Shown here: positions 24,770-36,854 of the stretch, piece by piece | How positions within the stretch are numbered: position 1 is the stretch's first letter | Layout of the letters: each line of letters starts with the position of its first letter | Notes under the pieces: generated by a model | The model's database searches: none | What the model saw: only the letters and a program-made list of their open reading frames with translations | Told to the model about the DNA's origin: nothing | Source: Ephydatia muelleri | Lineage: Eukaryota > Porifera > Demospongiae > Spongillida > Spongillidae | NCBI GenBank assembly: GCA_013339895.1 | Contig: JABACO010000001.1 | Location: 9,614,515 to 9,678,514 of the forward strand | Length of the DNA: 64,000 nt | Reading direction: 5' to 3' | Made by a program: the position numbers and the translations under genes

Positions 24770-25665
24770 GTATTCCCATGCTGGTTTCTAAAACATAGTC
24801 TTGAGTTTGGAGGTATTTGGCACATCATTTCACTTTCTTCTTTCTCTGACGTGAAGGAATTTTGAGAAACAACAACTTCACTAGCAAAAAGGTTTCACAG
24901 CAAAGAATGATTGAAGCATCGAAGAGATAAAATGACAAAAATGAATGGTCAAAAATGTCGCGATTTGTAATTTTCATCTTCGGTACGTTCCATTCAGAAT
25001 GTATATGGTGATTTACAAACTTGATTAATTAACGGAACTGCTACCCACTAATGCTACTCTGAATGATAGTCATGTAGATACTTAAGAATGCATCCGCTGC
25101 AGCTGGGTTGTGTTACTTGTATCATATCCTCCGTGCTTTCTCATAGCTTTATGCCTTCTACCAGTACTGGTCATCCTTAGTAGAATATGCTCTTATCCTG
25201 CAGTGTTGTTATGTAGCAGTCATTAATTATCAGAGTCTCTCTGCAGGGATCCGTTTACTTGAACTGAAGTAGCTGCATTTTGTTATATCATTAGTTATTC
25301 CACCCCTGTTGATATTATGTAAGGTTGCATTAGATTATGAAAAGAGCAATATTTCATCTATATATTTGTATGCTTAGTGGGAGTTATTCAAACATATGCT
25401 TTAAATTACCATACGAAGCAATGATCTCAGGAAAATAGACTGCCATATATGGAGTGACATTGGCCTTTCGGTATCCCTGAGACACAATGAACAGTGAAAT
25501 TCACTATTCTGCCTGAATTGGACGAATAAGTCATACTGATGGCATATACTGTGCAATTACTTTTGCTAATCATTTCACTGTCGTGTCCAACTTGCTATGT
25601 ATTTGTACAGATTCTCAACTCCTGAAATGTTAATATTATTTTTGTGCGCTGCTGCTTCTTCATGT

Positions 25666-26650
25666 TTACTGGTTGTAAACATTGTCCATTTTCTGAGTCA
25701 CACACTCTATAAACTCTAATGACGGGGCAATGGTCTCTCTTCTTCCACATCTGAATGGGACACAGCACATCTGGAGTGTCTTTATCAGCTGCTGGAGGTT
25801 TAGTCCCTGAAGGTGATCACTTTCCTTTCTATTTGTTCTCGCATCCATTTCAATTGCTTGAGCAATAATATTTCCAAGAATATGAAAATAATAATGAATT
25901 TCATCTGCAACAACATGATCTAGATATCTATAGGCAGCAGGGGTGCACTGTAGGACTTCTCTGCTGTACATCTTTGAATGTGCTCAATGCAGTGTAAGGG
26001 CTCTTGTGCAGTTTGGATGTGTTTCAACTACAATATAAAACATCAAGAACATGTACACTGATATTAGTTACTACATCAATACAATGATGGTACCAAACAC
26101 CAAATGCACGCATTTGTAGAGTTGGCCTGCCCAATAACAAAAACTGTAAAAGAAAGTGCTTGAAGAAATTACATGTGTTGAATATGTTATGGCATAGAAA
26201 TTCATACATTTTCCTTCCAACTTCAATTTTCCTTGATTCCATCAAACCTTCTACTTCATCTAACACCAGGCTAATCGCTTCTGCCAGCACTCTCTGACAT
26301 CTTTACCATGGCTATCGTGTAGTTGTCTGTTAACTTATTATTTGTTATAGACACTGCAAATGTGCACATACCTCATGTACACTACCCTTTATGGTAGAGG
26401 TATCCTTGGCTATGGTTTACATAATTGTCTTCAACTCAGTTTGAACTTTTTCGACCGTCACTGTTAGCCTACCACTAATTCTTTGTAGGTACTTCTCCTT
26501 TCTGCGGGCAACTCCTTGTTGCAAACTGCATTGCTCAACCCTGGATTGAGGAGCTCACGGCAGTCGGGGCATTTTGTAATGTTTAGTTTCTTCAAATCAC
26601 ACGGCTGTCTCAATTTGCACATGAAATGGATGGCAAGTTTCTATGTGAAG
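25666..26650 (-). CDS. Unrecognised minus-strand exons in the duplicated block, copy 2
   Basis: Three minus-strand frames look protein-like rather than random. In coding order, one near 26640-26430 contains a CPDC motif and a basic helical stretch. One near 26290-26160 contains LAEAISLVLDEVEGLMESRK. One at 25971-25666 contains VVADEIHYYFHILGNIIAQ. Possible splice sites exist: GT after GACAATTAT near 26422, and AG before AGAGTGCTGG near 26295. I cannot join the exons in a single phase with confidence. The amino-acid composition is balanced and the frames are much longer than their surroundings. No family was recognised. It could be a decayed gene or a transposon protein. Confidence 0.3.
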
Positions 26651-26695
26651 TACCAGCTGGAGTTGGAGTTCCAGTCAAGATAAGAATAATGTTTA

Positions 26696-27053
26696 ATGAC
26701 ACTATGTCATCTCCACACTGTTGAATGTATTGCTCTGAGAGAGATAATAATGGCTTGTCAGGAGGCTTCAACCATTACGAGTATTTGCATCAGACCATCT
26801 GATGATGTCTGCTTGAATGTCTGTGCGGATCCTTGCGATGATGCAGGCGTGTTTGAAAATAGTGATGGGGATGGTAAAGGTCTTGATTTGAGCGACGATG
26901 ATACATTTTTAAATCTAGATGTAAGTTGTCTTTTTAATTTCCGTGTTCAAATGCTTTAAATCGTTGTTCCAATTTCAGCTTTCTGATTTACCTGACAGGA
27001 GGGTGGCTATGAACCCCTTCAATAGAAGGCTACTGCAATGGCATTTCTGTTAG
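26696..27053 (+). CDS. Unrecognised spliced gene end with acidic segment, copy 2
   Basis: A plus-strand frame is open from 26696 and ends with the acidic stretch GLDLSDDDTFLNLD, directly followed by a consensus donor (GTAAGT at 26921). A 58 bp intron ends in TTCCAATTTCAG at 26978. The next exon (26979-27053) continues in phase zero for 24 residues, rich in Arg and Leu, to a TAG. The canonical short intron and in-phase join favour a real coding end. Copy 1 (4733-5097) lacks single bases at three places in this frame. The upstream exons and the function are unknown. Confidence 0.35.
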
Positions 27054-27457
27054 CTCATAGTCCACATCCTATGTTAGACTTGAAAATAGACTTTGCTGCT
27101 TTAATTTGGACTACAAACGTGCCACGCAAAATAAAACGACAACTTTCTGTGGTGAGTATCCAAATCTTTCATTCAAGCATTTGTAGTCTCAATTAGAAGC
27201 CACAGCATCTATAGTTGTGAGTTAAGTGTATATTACCTGTACATTTTATATGTGGTGAGATTTACCATGGAATGAGATGGAGAGCGGATTGAAGATTTAT
27301 GCACCTATGGTGGCATCCCCTGTTAGCAATGTGAGATTATGTAAATGTCACCATTGCTGGTATTAAAGTACACCTGCTATGTCAACAAGCTTCTCTGCCA
27401 TATAACTTATATTTGAACGTATATCTATTTGCTATACATGTATCTGTTTTGTTTCAG

Positions 27458-28449
27458 GAATGCAATGAAACTGTGTATGCAAATTTAGAGGTATTGGAAA
27501 GCCATCCCTCTGCCTTGAATTGTTAAGTGCTAGGATCATGTGGAAGATGTACCTGTATTAGCTTTTGAAGCTATAACCTCCAGTTCGTACCTGGGGCTCC
27601 ACAAGCATACTTGTATAAGTACAGCCTCAATCTGCTCCAGATGATGTAAGTGAATTTCGGCATGCATGCTTGTGTCTAGAGTGTTGATGTGTGTGCTTCC
27701 GTGACTCCTATATATATGAAAGCCGTGACTTTATTATGTTGTGATGAGTGTGCAATGTTGTTTGCGTCATTGTCACACGTGCATATATAACAGGCTATGA
27801 TTATTATCTAGCAGTGTTTAATTGTTGATAAGAATAAAATTGTTTTGGTTCCTGTTGCTAAAAACTAGGATATCATTAATTAAAATGTCATTAGTTATTT
27901 GTGTTTGATTTAGGTTCAATTTTAGGTCAAATGTAAAAGCGCGTCTTTCTGACAAAGAATAGATCCTCATCTTAAGCTTTTGATCCCAATTTTCAAAATT
28001 AAACACATACAGGCTGGCTGCAGTTAGAAAGAGTAGCTATCACATTGACCTGAACTAGATGCATATCATATAGTTTCTGCAAGAACAAATGTCCTTGGAC
28101 AGGATGAAGAAGCGCGGAATCATGATGCCAGTTGGTAGAATGCAGCCATTGCTTCCATCATCATTCCAGGCTATAACAAACTTATGTAAGAGTACTACTG
28201 CTTGTAAATGGCACTGTTGGTATAGTGCACAAGGAAGTGGTCATCATATGTTTTTTTTTTGTTACAGACACTGGACACCTTACATGATTGTAGATGTGTG
28301 CAATTGCAACGGATAAGGAGCGCTGGGCAGAGACAGTCAATACTGCTGTCCAGACTGTTCAACAACAGCATGCACCAAGGCATGCAGCAGCAAGAAGCAG
28401 TTGCCATAGCTACTCCATGACAACTGTTTCTCGAGCCACAAAGGCCTAG
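27458..28449 (+). CDS. Possible further plus-strand exons, copy 2
   Basis: Three short segments have good splice borders. 27458-27490 is preceded by GTTTTGTTTCAG and followed by GTATTG. 28104-28185 has an ATG and a donor GTAAGAG. 28268-28449 is preceded by a T-run and GTTACAG, with a Gln/Ala/His-rich frame that closes at a TAG near 28449. The phases do not all join cleanly. The equivalent part of copy 1 (5494-6480) has many single-base differences that change the frame. This may be one gene in which base errors hide the true frame, or a pseudogene. The product is not recognised. Confidence 0.2.
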
Positions 28450-29129
28450 GGGTGTGAATTGATCTTCAGTGTTGATTTCACTATAGCATTATGACTCTTA
28501 CATACTCACACACTAGTCTGTTTTTTTTACTTGTTTCCTACAAGGAGTGTTTTCAATTGTTGATTTCGTTGCGAAGAGTATTAAAGTCAAGCTGCATGTG
28601 CAACCTGCATGCATTTAGGCTGGTAATTGCAAAGCCACTTCTATAGGCTGTGCATCGTATGAATGATTTGGCATTACATCTCATCTGAAACTTATGTTGA
28701 ACAAGTTTTTTTATTTTATACCTTGTAGTTCAGTATTGAAGACCCACACTCTACTGTACAAATTAGCCTATCGTTCTGGTCTATGAAAAAGATTGAAAAG
28801 TTGAATATGGAGACTGAATAGACTCTGATAAGCTATGTTAATACAACTGGCAATTTGAACCACAGGATATGTACCATTGGATAAAGCAAAGTTATATTCA
28901 AAGCTTCTTTGCTTTAAATTGAGTATCGAAATTATTTTAAAAAATGTGATCAAAAGCTTAAGATGAGGATGTATTCTGTGTCAGAAAGACATGCATTTAA
29001 ATTTGATCTTGCAACACGCGGGTCCGAGATTAATTTGCTAATAAATTGATGGAGAGTTGCAAACTTCAACTGGTGCATCAAGATTCAAGTCCGCTGTAGT
29101 AGCCAGTAAAAAGAATCCTATTAAAGCAC

Positions 29130-30253
29130 ATCTCCACATCTTCCACCCCTCCTCTTTGCACGCCCACCTCATTCATATTGGCTCTCTATGTCAATCTCAT
29201 CACAGCCGCTTCTTTTCACCCATCACCCTGGTCCTCTCCTGGGTACACCTCCCTCTCTACTCTTCCACCATCTTCCACTCCCTACCTCTCCTCACCTCTA
29301 CTGTTAGCTCCCCCATCCTCATCTACCCTCTTTTCCACTACTCACTCACTTTCCCATCCATCACTCGTTCCCTTTCTTCACTCGTGTCTCTTCTCCCCAC
29401 CTACATTCCTTGCCTACGTCACCTTGCCTCCCCTGCACTATAGTTTCTCATGTACCCCATCTCCGCATTTCACTCTCATAAAGGTTCGAATATTCTCCTC
29501 ACAGACATTTAACTTTACCATATATCGCTTATATTCCTCTTTTCCACCTACCTCCCCCTTACTCCCTCACTTATTGATCTTCCTACCTGCCACCTTCCCA
29601 CTTACTATGTCCCCCTCTTTCATCCCTTACCCCTCCAGTCCTTTACTCTTCCCCATATTTCACTTCACCTACCTCCCCACCCCCACACTAAACTGCCACC
29701 AACTCTTCTCTCCAACCACCTCCTCAGTCATGCACCTCACGCATCCACATCTCCTCACCAACCCACTTTCCTCTCCTCACTCATTCTTCTTCCATGTACT
29801 CACATCCAACTTATCACTTCCCTCCCTTACCAGCTTCACATAGCTATCTCCCAAACACATATTCCATCTCCTCATCGCCATTTCTCTCCTCCCTTTCCCA
29901 AGCCACCTCCCTTATTGCACCTCTCCTACCCTCACTCACCTCCTCACTCCTGTCACCTCCCTCTCCCTCTACATCCATCTCATCACTTACCTACCACCCA
30001 CCCACATCACCTTCATCACCTCGCTCTTCCTTCCACATCCCTATCTTCACCCACCTTCCCTATCCTACTATACCTCATCACTCTCCTCCAACATACTCAC
30101 CTCTTTCACCTTACCCATCTTCTTGCTTACTACCTCCTTTCCGAACTGATCTTAGCCACCTATCCTTACCCACATCACCTCTCCTCTCCCACTCTGCCCC
30201 TCAATCACCTTCCTCTACCCTCACCCACCTCTCCTTACCCACTTCTCTCTCAC
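29130..30253 (+). repeat. Pyrimidine-rich (C/T/A) low-complexity tract, copy 2
   Basis: Copy 2 of the tract at 7140-8254, with many one- or two-base indels relative to copy 1. Long Ser/Pro/Leu frames (29178-29843 and 29794-30375) are compositional artefacts. The strand bias could allow triplex formation. Confidence 0.8.
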
Positions 30254-30420
30254 ACATACACAAACTCATACACACATACATACACACACCATACACTCAC
30301 ACATGTGTACACACACAAACAAATACGCATATACGCACACACACAAAAATGCATAGACACATGCATACACATTAAACACACACTCATAACACATATACGT
30401 ACACACGCAACACATATTGA
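30254..30420 (+). repeat. CA-rich imperfect microsatellite, copy 2
   Basis: Copy 2 of 8255-8410, with the same degenerate ACACAC and CATACA words. Confidence 0.75.
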
Positions 30421-31093
30421 TCTGTTCCATTAAATAAACCTACACCTATAAATCACAGGTGTGTGACAGTTGTGGGGGGAGGGGAGAGGAGTGGAAATGT
30501 CTCAGTGATGTGTCCAGAGGATTTGACACACTTGGCTTGTCTTCTGTAGGGAATGCTACAGAGTAATAGTCTATTTGGGAGGTTGGTTTTCAAAGGTGTG
30601 CACAGATATGTGTGTTCACATGTTACCACACATTGAGGACAGAGCCTCCTTTCTGCTCAAGTAGTAACAAGGTATTACCTAAGCACTTGCTGAGCACTGT
30701 GGCCCAGCTGAGCCAACTAAGCTCTCAGCACATCTTATCAACAGCACAGTTGATCACCCAAGATGATAAACATAGTTCTTACATTCCCTGGTCAGCAAAA
30801 TGTTAATGCAGAAGGTGTTGAGGAACAGGTTGGTTGGTACATGTATGTTGGTCAGGATATGTGTGGAAGGTTGTGATGACTCAAACTCTAATGCAGCCAT
30901 CCAGTAACGACCACCTTGAGGCACCTCGGAATCATGTGATACCATGTGTGATGTGTTTAAGCTAATAGTGTTGACATAGAATAATATACATTATGTCATT
31001 ATATGTCTCTAAAAGACTGTATGGGTTCTTGGCCTTTCTAACGGGAGGGGGGGAACAGCTTTGCATTGTGCTGGTAGGACACAGGTAGATTGC

Positions 31094-33250
31094 TGTGATC
31101 ATGTGAGAAGTTGGCACATCATAAATTGTGTAATGCAATAAATTGATTTGGGAAATGTTTAAGTTACTTGTTAATTGTACTAAGTAATTTCTGTCAATCT
31201 CAAAGCTTAGATGAAGCAACTGTACACTTACGCGAGTTTGGCACTAAATTTTGTGTGTGGGCTTGTGAGTGGCACTGAGTAAGTCGATTGATTTATATGG
31301 TCCTTTATAAAGATGTATGGTTTATGCCACCCGTGTGTACCTAACTTTGTACTTAGGGCACGGAGCAAATGTAATATGCAAACACAATGGTGTAGTATGC
31401 AGATGGTAAAAAAGAAGTCAATAGAATTTACTGTAGTGCCAAAACTATAACAATTAATTAAATCCATAAAAACCTGTTACGCAGAATACTGTCTCATGTA
31501 AATATTATGGAAATCAATAATTAATTTCATTTGGAGTTACATCTTTTATAGTATTGCATTCTTTCATGGACACCCGACACTAATCAACGGCAGGATAATT
31601 AATTATTTCTTTTCACAACACAAAAGAAAAGAAATATAAATTCATTCACAGCAAGCACAATACATTGTATTAAGTACCTAAAAAAGCAAAATCAGTTGAT
31701 CAGTCATTGGATTTCTGTGTCCCTCATCACCCACATCACCTGAGCCAAACATATGATAAGGTAATTTGGTGCTCCGTTCAGATTGAATCCCACAGGTTTT
31801 GCTGCAGGAAGAGAAGAGAACCTTCAAACCTTTAAACCAAAGTACCGATGGGATATCATTCTACTATGGGATCATTTCCTTGAAAAGGTACACATTATCA
31901 AATTTCCAGTATGCGCAATAGAAATGTAACGCTTGTATGGCTAATTGGAAATTCAGTGCCGTTCAACTCCATGACAGATACTCCAATTTGCAGTTTGTAA
32001 GGAAGCAATGTGTAGGGACATTTCAGACTTCTAGGATATTAAATAAAAAAATGAAATGATGCGTTAAATCCCCTTTCGTGGAGACAATCCCCTTTTTCGT
32101 TGTGTCATTTTTGTGTGTAAGCTGAAGCATCTGTTGAATGCATCAGAATACAAGGGTAGCCTTGTCCCCAGTCCCTATCTTATATTTAGTTATGGGGATG
32201 AAAAATAGGGCCTGGTAGATACTGCCAAGGATAGATATTACTAACTTGGTAACCATATACTGTTGTAATTTTGTTAGTAAAACTTTCCGTATTCTAGTCT
32301 GATTGACAAGATTCACAGCCCTCTGACAGTACTAGTGATCTGGGCTCAGTGAAGAGTTGATTACATGCAACTTGAAAATATTGAGGTCCCACAAGACAGT
32401 TGCTGCCAGTTTAACCTGTAATATATTTTGCCACACAGTGTGCATGTGTATTCATGAATTCCTATATAAGTTGGTTGTGTTTAATCTATAGTCCATCAAT
32501 AGTCCTACCACAATGTACGTGATGTAGTTTGGGTCTGAGTCATATTTAAAAAACAAACAGAGCTCTGCATAAGAAAGATATTTCACACAAGACGTTAAGC
32601 TGATTACCTGCACATGCTCTAGTTAATTGCACAGTTCAATGAATTCACTGAGTCAATCACAAGATAGGGTATAAATATAATCCCACCTGTCCAGTTCAAT
32701 TACATGGACAGAACATGTAAATTCCTTGAAGTTGTATCGTATCTCTTTTTTATTAAGTCATGACAGTTAAAAATTATACAATCCTGTTGTGGCTGGAAGA
32801 TGTATATTTATGCAAAAAGGGTGCATTCTCAATTGTTGATTTGTACGCATGCATGATTTAATGAATTTTTGTCTTGCAACACTTTCTGTATTTATTCATT
32901 TCAATTCAAAGTAGTTGAGTAATTTCATCCTGTGAAAAAGCTTGGTAATTTCAAGATAGGCTTTCAATCCATTCTATTCCTTGTCACGATTAACTCACTG
33001 GTCTGCATACACTGGATCTTCAACTGGATTCCAGTAAATTCTGGACAGACTGTTGGTGATCTCTGCCAGCTCTGCCACTCTCCTGAATGCAGTCTTTAAG
33101 AGAAATAGTGGATGATGTATTACTAGCTCTTGAAGTCAATCCCCATACCAAGTGAACTTTCTGGTAAATTCTCTACAAAATAACCTTTTGTTTTCTTAGA
33201 TACATATATGCAAATGTGTAGTTTAAGTTCTATATACAATGTGTTATAAT
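31094..33250. other. Unique AT-rich stretch
   Basis: No gene, RNA or repeat is recognised on either strand. It begins exactly where copy 1 meets the gap, so it shows what may follow the duplicated block at its original site. Confidence 0.4.
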
Positions 33251-33259
33251 TTATGCAGA

Positions 33260-33840
33260 TGTGGACAAGGAGCTACTTGCCAGTGAGAGAGAAGAGTCTC
33301 TCAGTCATTTTCAGCTCCTGCATAGTGCTCCTGAGGCCATTCTTTGTACAGACACCTTGTGGAGCTCAGTCAGAAACTGTTGTGGCAGTATCTGTTGATA
33401 GACCTGATAGACCACACTGTAGTAGTAAGTATGATTAAAAAAAACATTGTGTGCAAAGACTTTCGCTCTTCATTTGGTGCACTGAAGGACCTAATGGCTT
33501 TTGTGCCATCAGGTGCCCTGGTGCCTGCCACTACAGCTACTGTAACCATCTAGATGAGAGATGACATCATTGAGATGCTGGACATGGTTGAATGTTGGGT
33601 AGTGTCAGGGTCTCCCAACAAGCCAAACAACTGATATGGGGTGATTGGAAAGAAGACGTCGAATGTGTGGTCAGGGATGTGGCTGAAAGTAAGATCAAGG
33701 GTGTGGTACACTCCCAATCCCTGGATATGTGTGCGTCTCTGTATGCTCACTTTCTCCATGCTCTACAAGACGCTAACTACTACTCACCAGGTACTGAACA
33801 CATCAGTGACAACAGGCTATTTGGCATGTTCCACTCCTAG
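33260..33840 (+). pseudogene. Unrecognised, frame-disrupted coding stretch
   Basis: After a possible acceptor (TTATGCAG at 33259), frames read KELLASEREESLSHFQLLHS and then, shifted by one, VELSQKLLWQYLLIDLIDHT. These are followed by a hydrophobic PSGALVPATTATV piece and, in another frame, QAKQLIWGDWKEDVECVVRD up to 33840. The blocks look protein-like but change frame at least twice, with stops between. No family was recognised. It is probably a decayed gene or transposon fragment. Confidence 0.3.
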
Positions 33841-35880
33841 CACAATCAGAGGGTAGTAATATCTAGTCTTAGTGAGACTGATACTGTCCTACAAGTACAA
33901 TAGAATAAATGTACAGGTCACATCAAAGTCCTGCTAAATATTTCTTTTTTGAAACAATGAAGTACTTACAATACCATTTGGAAAACAATGTACCCACATG
34001 GCCATGTGTTACACTGCAATGAACTCTCTATACCCATGTCACTGAACAAAAAAAGCAAGCCCTCCCAGTTTATGCAGAGAATAGATCAGTATCTTGAGTT
34101 TGTGTGCATGTACATTTGTGTGCATGTGTGTGCTTGTGTGTGTGTGTATGTGTGTGTGTTTGTGTGTGCATGTGTTTGGTGTGTGTGTGTGTGTGCGTGC
34201 TTGTATGTGTGAATTTGAGTGTGTGTGTGTGTGTATGTGTGGAGGGATGGACTAATGTATTCGCTTCTATAAGGCAGATCTGTATCTCATTTTATCTACA
34301 AATAAGCTGTTAGCTGCTGATGTACATATACATGATCATGATTGTCATGCTGTCAAATTCTTTCTGCTGGCATTTGGCTCTGTCAACATGTGTCTGTAGA
34401 TGTGAACACATATTATAATATAGACTCATTTTCTGTCTCACTGCGGGAGTCTGAGATGAGTGCATGAACAGATGGTGTGTCCACATCAATATACAGACCT
34501 GTACAGTATAAAAATACATCAGCAAGATCTCAGTAATGGTTACAAAGAACCAACCCATAACTACTGCTGTTTGTGCTCTGATGAAATGTGGTTGACAGTT
34601 ATAAAGGTGCCTTTTAGGAAACATAGCAACACATCCTGTACGTATGTCACTTTGCTGTATGGAGTTGAGTACCATCAATGTCTGCACATTTATCTGTTTT
34701 CAGGCAGGGCATATTAAATATATATGCAAAGAAGATCCATTAACACATCAGTTGTTAATATTGATTCTAGAACTTATGTCAAACCTATCCTTGTAGTCAG
34801 AGGTGTATGTGTGTGTGTGTGTGTGTGTGTGAGGCTGTGCAACAGAGACATAAAGATGAAGATCAGACAATGGCTACATGAACTCTGTCAAGTACAGTAC
34901 ATCAGGAGACAAAGAACACACCCAAAGTGCTAAACTTCCCACCACACATGAATCACTAACTACATGCAACTATGAATTAAGATTCATGAAGTCAGCAAGT
35001 ACAATCCCTTATTACTCATACTCTGCTCAATAATTACAGGTACCATACAGCATCAATAATTACAGGCACCATACAGCTAGACCCCATCTCAATAGCCTGT
35101 TGCCATGAGAACCATTCTCTAATGCTCCAACACATCTGAAAGGCCTGTACTGTGTTTGTCATGATGGGTATCCAAACTGGGCAGATGAATAAAGACAATT
35201 GCACTAGCAACAATTAGTACTGTGATCTTGTCAAGGTACTGTGCCAGAAGACACAGCAGTGAATACAATACGAGACCATTATTCTACACTGTACTTGTGT
35301 CCATAGATATTCAAACCATCAATGTACTAAATAGTTGATCATATGACTATGAGATATACAGTACATTTACAATACGATGTTGAAAACAGTGTGCGCGGTT
35401 ACATGGATAACGTAATGTGTAGGTAAAACCTCAATAGCCATGTCACTGCACTGACAAAGCATGTGCTTCACACTGTCACACACACATACACAACATATAC
35501 CCATACCCACAGAGGACAAACCTATACGCTGTATTCATAAACAGAGTCAATTTCACCTCCAAGATCAGTCAGGTGGTGTGATGTCACCAAAGGAACACTA
35601 TGATGAAGATAGAGGACTATAAACTGAGGATGGAAGAAGAGCTGGAGGGGAAGGAATTAGTGGGGGAGGAGTTAGTGGGAAAGAATTTGGCCAGTTTAAT
35701 AGCAGACCCCACAAAGTGTCGATTAATCATGACATGTCATGTGACTAATTAAAGAGAAAGCAGATATGGCTGATGCATATTGGCAGATGCACATCAACAC
35801 ACACAGCATATGAAATACTGAGTTAATCAACCAAAACAAGAGGACTGGCGGTCAAATTACTTAACTCTTTTCTTTTTGTT
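33841..35880. other. Unique stretch with TG microsatellites
   Basis: TG-rich imperfect repeats lie at about 34119-34236 and a short (TG)n at 34806-34831. Cys/Val frames over them are repeat artefacts. No gene is recognised. Confidence 0.45.
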
Positions 35881-35899
35881 TTGCTTTTCATTGACCAGC

Positions 35900-36300
35900 A
35901 TCAGGGGACGAGTTCAAATACTACTTGAACTTCGTACGCCTTCCACTTAACTGTCGCCATGACAAATAACAGAATAAGGCCAAGGTCAGCAATCACAGAT
36001 GTACGTACGATTTCTCTCCGTTCTACCAGGTACGGGTCTCTTTCTGACCAACATTTGAGACTGGGCACGATCAACACGGAGTTTGATTAATGAGGGACTG
36101 CATTGACCGCCCCTAGGCTGCAGCTGTTTACGGGTCCCTCTCATCTATTGGGGGTGATGCGAGTAGCCTTTCGCTTAGCTTACTTCTTTGCCGAGCATCG
36201 CATTACATTGTAATTCATCATTCTATTCTGTACCAATGAACTTCTGTCACAATATGACATTCACTTTGTTTTAACTAGACAAATAGGCACATGCAATATG
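35900..36300 (+). promoter_or_regulatory. CpG-richer region upstream of the 36.5 kb gene
   Basis: This stretch is richer in CG dinucleotides than its surroundings (TTCGTACGCC, GTACGTACGA, CTCCGTTC, GGGTGATGCGAGTAG, TTTCGCTTAGC). The word ACGGGTC occurs twice (about 36032 and 36131). It lies 260-650 bp upstream of the ATG at 36555. A promoter or 5' leader is the simplest reading. I checked it against U1, U2, U4, U5, U6, SRP and RNase P sequence features and found no match. Confidence 0.35.
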
Positions 36301-36554
36301 CCTCACGTGCAGATAATGATGTCATTCCCATTCAAGTATAAAAGGCTTATTTCTGGCGACGAAATTATCCCATGCTATTTTGTGCTTTTGTGCTTTTGTG
36401 CTTTTTGGAGTTTTCTGCTTGCCTCTTTATATATATCAAAAAAAAATTTATTACAACAAAAATTTAACAAAACCTACTTTTACTTCAAGACGAAAATATA
36501 TAATAACTTAAAAAAAACACCCAATTTGTATCTACCACAGTCACAAGACTGGAG

Positions 36555-36792
36555 ATGGCTGTCATCGTCCAAAGAGTGAGTTTCATAGTTGTATTACTAC
36601 ACAGCTGCATGTGTCATATATGCACTGCATGGTTCCGCAGCTTGGCGTTTCCGAAGTGCGCAATGTGTTAGTTGACCGCTTCAACGACGGCAATGAAAGG
36701 CCGCTTGCGTGTGTCAAGTGCCACGAGGCATTTGTGATAAGATGGCAGGTGGGTATACCTATCTTTATGTTCTGTCTGTGTGTGTGTGTGGT

Positions 36793-36854
<62 letters not shown>

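Larger units (their letters stand above)
21945..31093. repeat. Large direct duplication, copy 2
   Basis: This is the second copy of the block at 1-9071. It is continuous with unique sequence on both sides: the zinc-finger gene continues to the left of 21945, and unique AT-rich DNA follows after 31093. Where the copies differ inside reading frames, copy 2 usually has the longer open frame, so it looks like the better sequence or the less decayed copy. Confidence 0.95.

Noticed and set aside
29178-30433. Long Ser/Pro/Leu ORFs (also 7189-8145)
   Set aside because: Composition artefact of a pyrimidine-rich tract. Several frames are open at once, and indels between copies do not respect the frame.
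35950-36210. Small nuclear or signal-recognition RNA gene
   Set aside because: GC-richer and partly self-complementary, but lacking the conserved cores of U1, U2, U4, U5, U6, SRP or RNase P RNA.
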